From: Rhodospirillaceae bacterium
GTDB lineage: Bacteria > Pseudomonadota > Alphaproteobacteria > Rhodospirillales > Casp-alpha2
Assembly: GCA_016845145.1 (NCBI GenBank)
Contig: JAERTE010000026.1
Location: 1-64,000 of the forward strand
DNA: 64,000 nt
Reading direction: 5' to 3'
This document shows, piece by piece, positions 61,648 to 64,000 of the stretch. Position numbers and translations under genes: made by a program. The notes beneath the pieces are model-generated. The model was not told the DNA's origin. It made no database searches and saw nothing but the letters and a program-made list of their open reading frames with translations. How positions within the stretch are numbered: the first letter of the stretch is position 1; each line of letters begins with the position of its first letter.

Positions 61648-62133
61648 TTACTTTTTCTTTTTCAGGGTATTGGCCTGCTTGCGGATGTCGTCGAGGCTCT
61701 CGGTGATCCGCGAGCTGATGACCTTGGTGGTCTCGGCGTTGGAGGATGCGACCATCTCGGCCAGTTCCGTGGAGTTGGCAACCGCTTTCTCGAAGGCGGT
61801 TTTCAGCAACTCGGCCTGCTTGGCGGCGGCATCTTCCGGAGCTTCGAGCTTGCTCAATTCGGCGACCGCATCGGTGGCTTCCTTGACCAGTTCCTGCACC
61901 AATTCGGTCTGGCGCTGGGCTAGGGCCTGGATGCCTTCAACGGCTGCCTTGTTGGCGGCGCTCAAGGCTTCAATGTTTTTTTGCTGGGCTTGAACCAGCG
62001 CGTCGACGTTGACGTCAGGCAATTGATAGTTGCCGGCCAGTTTGGCGAAGTTGTCGGCAACTTTGGTCGGGTCGAAGTCGGCCATCATTTTGGTCATGTC
62101 GACATTCATAAAGGGGTTCATGTTGGCGTTCAT
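61648..62133 (-). CDS. Phasin family protein
   Basis: 161 aa, helical and amphipathic, with ANKAAVEGIQALAQRQTELV and QELVKEATDAVAELSKLEA typical of phasins that coat polyhydroxyalkanoate granules. The N-terminal MNANMNPFMNVDMTKMMADF and a Lys-rich C-terminus (LKKKK) also fit. The start at 62133 has GGAGACACC just upstream on its strand. Two TGC-N3-GCA palindromes lie upstream. No PHA synthase gene is in the window. Confidence 0.9.
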   Translation of the reverse strand: MNANMNPFMNVDMTKMMADFDPTKVADNFAKLAGNYQLPDVNVDALVQAQQKNIEALSAANKAAVEGIQALAQRQTELVQELVKEATDAVAELSKLEAPEDAAAKQAELLKTAFEKAVANSTELAEMVASSNAETTKVISSRITESLDDIRKQANTLKKKK

Positions 62134-62206
62134 AAGGTGTCTCCAGTCATTACGGTGGCGTCTCGCCACCTAAAAAATCAGTGAATTGCCGTTACACAAT
62201 CGATTA

Positions 62207-62279
62207 TTGTGCAATGCAACATAAGCCTAATATGGGGGAAGCAGTGACTATTGTCAATAAAATTTGTGCAGTGCACAAA
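62207..62279 (-). promoter_or_regulatory. TGC-N3-GCA palindromes upstream of the phasin gene
   Basis: TTGTGC-AAT-GCA at 62207-62218 and a perfect 7-bp-arm palindrome TTTGTGC-AGT-GCACAAA at 62263-62279 lie 74-146 bp before the phasin start. CACAAT/ATTGTG arms at 62195-62211 partly overlap the first. The second site shares its TGTGC-N3-GCACA core with 26510-26522 upstream of the MaoC hydratase. A PhaR-type repressor is the likely ligand (inference). Confidence 0.55.
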
Positions 62280-62308
62280 AAATGCTGCGTTCGCGAAATT
62301 CTGTGCCG

Positions 62309-62941
62309 TTATTGGTCGGTGGCCGGCGCGCGCTTGTCGATTGCCGCCGATAGGGCCGTTGCCAGTTTCTCGGCGCGCATCAAACCTCGATCCAACGTGG
62401 CCATGGTCTGGGCGAGATCCGGTGTGTCGTCATCCAACCAGACCCGGAGTGCATTGGCATAGATCGCCGCCAATGCTTTTGCCTTGAGCCCCCCTACAAG
62501 GCCGGCGGCGGAAATCCCTGCGATTTCCAAGGCAAGCCGCATGCTCTTCATTACCTGTCCCAATTGGCAGGCGACAGCCAACGGGTCAGCGGGAACCTCT
62601 CCGGGGAGTTGGTGAATGATGTGCCGAAGGCCGGGCTTGTAGCGCTGCAGCGCATCGAAGCGGCGCATCAGGACATCAAAAAGCCGATCGCGCGGTGATT
62701 CCCCATCGTCCAGTTTGGCTGGTGTGCCTTCCAAAACCAGAGCATCAATGCGTGCGCCGAAGCCGGCCAGAATGTGTGATTTGTCCGCGTACGTATGCAG
62801 GGCCTTTGGCAACGCTACATTGGCCTCTGCGGCAATGGCGGCCATGCTCAGGCCACGCCACCCCGTATCCGCAGCCAACCCCATCGCCGCATCAATGAGC
62901 AGGTCTTCTGTCCGGTTTTTGCTTTTCGCCTTGCGTGCCAC
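62309..62941 (-). CDS. TetR-fold protein (TetR regulator or COQ9-like)
   Basis: 210 aa. The N-terminal helix-turn-helix is in LLIDAAMGLAADTGWRGLSM and IAAEANVALPKALHTYADK. The C-terminal half, DRLFDVLMRRFDALQ and VWLDDDTPDLAQTMATLDRG, resembles the COQ9 family of ubiquinone-biosynthesis proteins, which also has a TetR fold. A DNA-binding role and a lipid-binding role are therefore both possible. It lies between the phasin and proC, same strand. Confidence 0.7.
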   Translation of the reverse strand: MARKAKSKNRTEDLLIDAAMGLAADTGWRGLSMAAIAAEANVALPKALHTYADKSHILAGFGARIDALVLEGTPAKLDDGESPRDRLFDVLMRRFDALQRYKPGLRHIIHQLPGEVPADPLAVACQLGQVMKSMRLALEIAGISAAGLVGGLKAKALAAIYANALRVWLDDDTPDLAQTMATLDRGLMRAEKLATALSAAIDKRAPATDQ

Positions 62942-63006
62942 GCGTTGGTCCTCCCGCCGATGTCAAAATCGACGGTGAGAAGTTTATCAGTTTTGCGAAG
63001 TTCGCT

Positions 63007-63819
63007 CTAGCCGGCCAATTCGCGTGATCGCGCCGTGGCGGCGGCGATGGCGCGATCCATCAAGGGTTGCCAGCCATCTTCGGCCATCAAAACCTGCAAC
63101 GCTTCATAGGTTGTGCCGTTGGGGCTGGTGACGTTTTCGCGCAATGTCGACGCCGGCTCATCAGATTGGCGCAGTAGCTCGCCGGCTCCGGCTACCGTGG
63201 CGCGTGCCAATCGCTCGGCCAAATCTGCGGGCAGTCCGGACGCCGCGCCAGCTTTCGCCATGCACTCGGCAAGCAGAAATACATAAGCCGGCCCGCCGCC
63301 GGAAAGCGCCGTCACCGCATCGATCAGCCCTTCATCATCGACCCACTCGGCGGCGCCGACGGCGCGCAGCAGGTCCAGGCATTGTGCTTGTTGTGCCGCG
63401 CTGACGCCGGCATTGCCGCAAGCCACCGTGATGCCGCGCCCGACAGCTGCGGGCGTATTGGGCATGGCGCGCACGATTGCCGCATTGTCGCCAAGCCGTT
63501 CGCTGAAATAGCCAATGGTTTTTCCGGCCGCGATCGACATGAAAACCGTTTCAGGCCCGGCGAACGACGCATAAGGTGGCGCAACCTCGTCCATGACCTG
63601 GGGTTTGACGGCGAAAATCACCACGCCAGGTTCCAAGTCCGTGGGCAAAGCTGCATGGCTCTCCGCCGTATGGGCGCCGCGTGCCGCAAACGCTTCAGCG
63701 GACGCAGGGAAAGGTTCCACCACGTAAACGCTCTCAGCGGCAAGACCTTGGTCGAGCCAGCCTTCAAGCATAGCGCCGCCCATTTTTCCGCCGCCGACAA
63801 GCACAAGAGGTCGATCCAA
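63007..63819 (-). CDS. proC: Pyrroline-5-carboxylate reductase
   Basis: 270 aa. The N-terminal NAD(P) site reads LVLVGGGKMGGAMLEGWL, followed by IFAVKPQVMDEV and AIVRAMPNTPAAVGRGI. The dimerisation-domain signature is VTALSGGGPAYVFLLAECM. It makes proline from P5C. The start is TTG at 63819, 3 bp after the ybjN stop. Confidence 0.95.
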   Translation of the reverse strand: MDRPLVLVGGGKMGGAMLEGWLDQGLAAESVYVVEPFPASAEAFAARGAHTAESHAALPTDLEPGVVIFAVKPQVMDEVAPPYASFAGPETVFMSIAAGKTIGYFSERLGDNAAIVRAMPNTPAAVGRGITVACGNAGVSAAQQAQCLDLLRAVGAAEWVDDEGLIDAVTALSGGGPAYVFLLAECMAKAGAASGLPADLAERLARATVAGAGELLRQSDEPASTLRENVTSPNGTTYEALQVLMAEDGWQPLMDRAIAAATARSRELAG

Positions 63820-63822
63820 AGC

Positions 63823-64000
63823 TCAGGCCTCGCCCATGGTGTCGATCATCGCCGACTGCACGGCCTCGACGGCTGTCTTGCCGCCCCAGATGACATATTG
63901 GAAAGCGGGGTAGAAGCGTTCGCATTCTAGGATTGCGGTCTCCACCAAGTCCTCGGCCTGTTCCACCGTGACACCGGGATGGCCGCGCATCGGTAGCGTG
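63823..64000 (-). CDS. YbjN domain-containing protein (partial, C-terminal end)
   Basis: The last 58 residues are visible and the gene continues beyond the window. The segment PMRGHPGVTVEQAEDLVE followed by ECERFYPAFQYVIWGGK and ending in DTMGEA is characteristic of the C-terminus of alphaproteobacterial YbjN proteins. YbjN is a tetratricopeptide-like secretion-chaperone fold of unclear role. The gene is immediately upstream of proC. Confidence 0.8.
   Translation of the reverse strand, partial: TLPMRGHPGVTVEQAEDLVETAILECERFYPAFQYVIWGGKTAVEAVQSAMIDTMGEA

Overview
The window is a stretch of ordinary chromosome from a GC-rich alphaproteobacterium, probably a Rhodospirillales-type marine or freshwater bacterium. 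The evidence is conserved alphaproteobacterial gene order: ribF-ileS-lspA-bamF-M16-M16, gpmI-envC-ctpA-yibQ-rppH, uvrC-pgsA-Moco genes, and a petPR-like MarR/OmpR pair beside ilvE. Other pointers are a phasin with a MaoC hydratase (polyhydroxyalkanoate metabolism) and a CHCC zinc-finger protein of the NDUFS6 type. I see no rRNA, tRNA, CRISPR array, insertion sequence or prophage.

Layout. 41-3726 (minus): class IV aminotransferase and polA. 3727-4516: AT-rich promoter region, a hairpin-rich leader and a small secreted protein. 4538-8139: zinc-finger protein (minus), divergent from an ABC ATPase / lipoprotein hydrolase / FAD oxidoreductase operon, with four 11-bp repeats between them. 8643-11565: a PAS protein and a membrane histidine kinase with a C-terminal hemerythrin domain. 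11589-14711: tadA, DUF2784, rluB, rsmD and an unknown protein. 14714-26418 (minus): mutL, pgi, two M16 peptidases, bamF, lspA, ileS, ribF, MaoC hydratase. 26596-31718: M23 peptidase, Hpt protein, basic protein, ferredoxin-type reductase, bacteriohemerythrin, DUF2189 membrane protein, gamma carbonic anhydrase. 31827-36023: LpxR-like protein, then an HpaB-superfamily / isomerase / dienelactone-hydrolase cassette. 36148-45827: msrA, gpmI, envC, ctpA, yibQ, rppH, a Ca/Na antiporter, a pteridine-reductase-like SDR and folB. 46187-53909: uvrC, pgsA, mobB, moeA, moaD, moaE, HAD, LOG and MBL proteins. 54037-64000: ppc, ilvE, MarR, a two-component pair, a LuxR-type regulator, csaA, phasin, TetR, proC and a partial ybjN.

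The most interesting signal is a small oxygen-linked set. Two perfect FNR/FixK boxes (TTGAT-N4-ATCAA) occur in intergenic DNA, and each lies upstream of a hemerythrin gene: the kinase-hemerythrin fusion (box 9271-9284) and the free-standing bacteriohemerythrin (box 30163-30176). Both boxes are followed at nearly the same distance by a similar -10 element (TATAGA, GATAGA). The free hemerythrin is convergent, 6 bp apart, with a reductase that resembles flavohemoglobin without its globin. A second regulatory signal is a TGC-N3-GCA palindrome found both upstream of the MaoC hydratase and upstream of the phasin, which suggests joint control by a PhaR-like regulator.

All functional calls come from reading motifs by eye; no database search was run.
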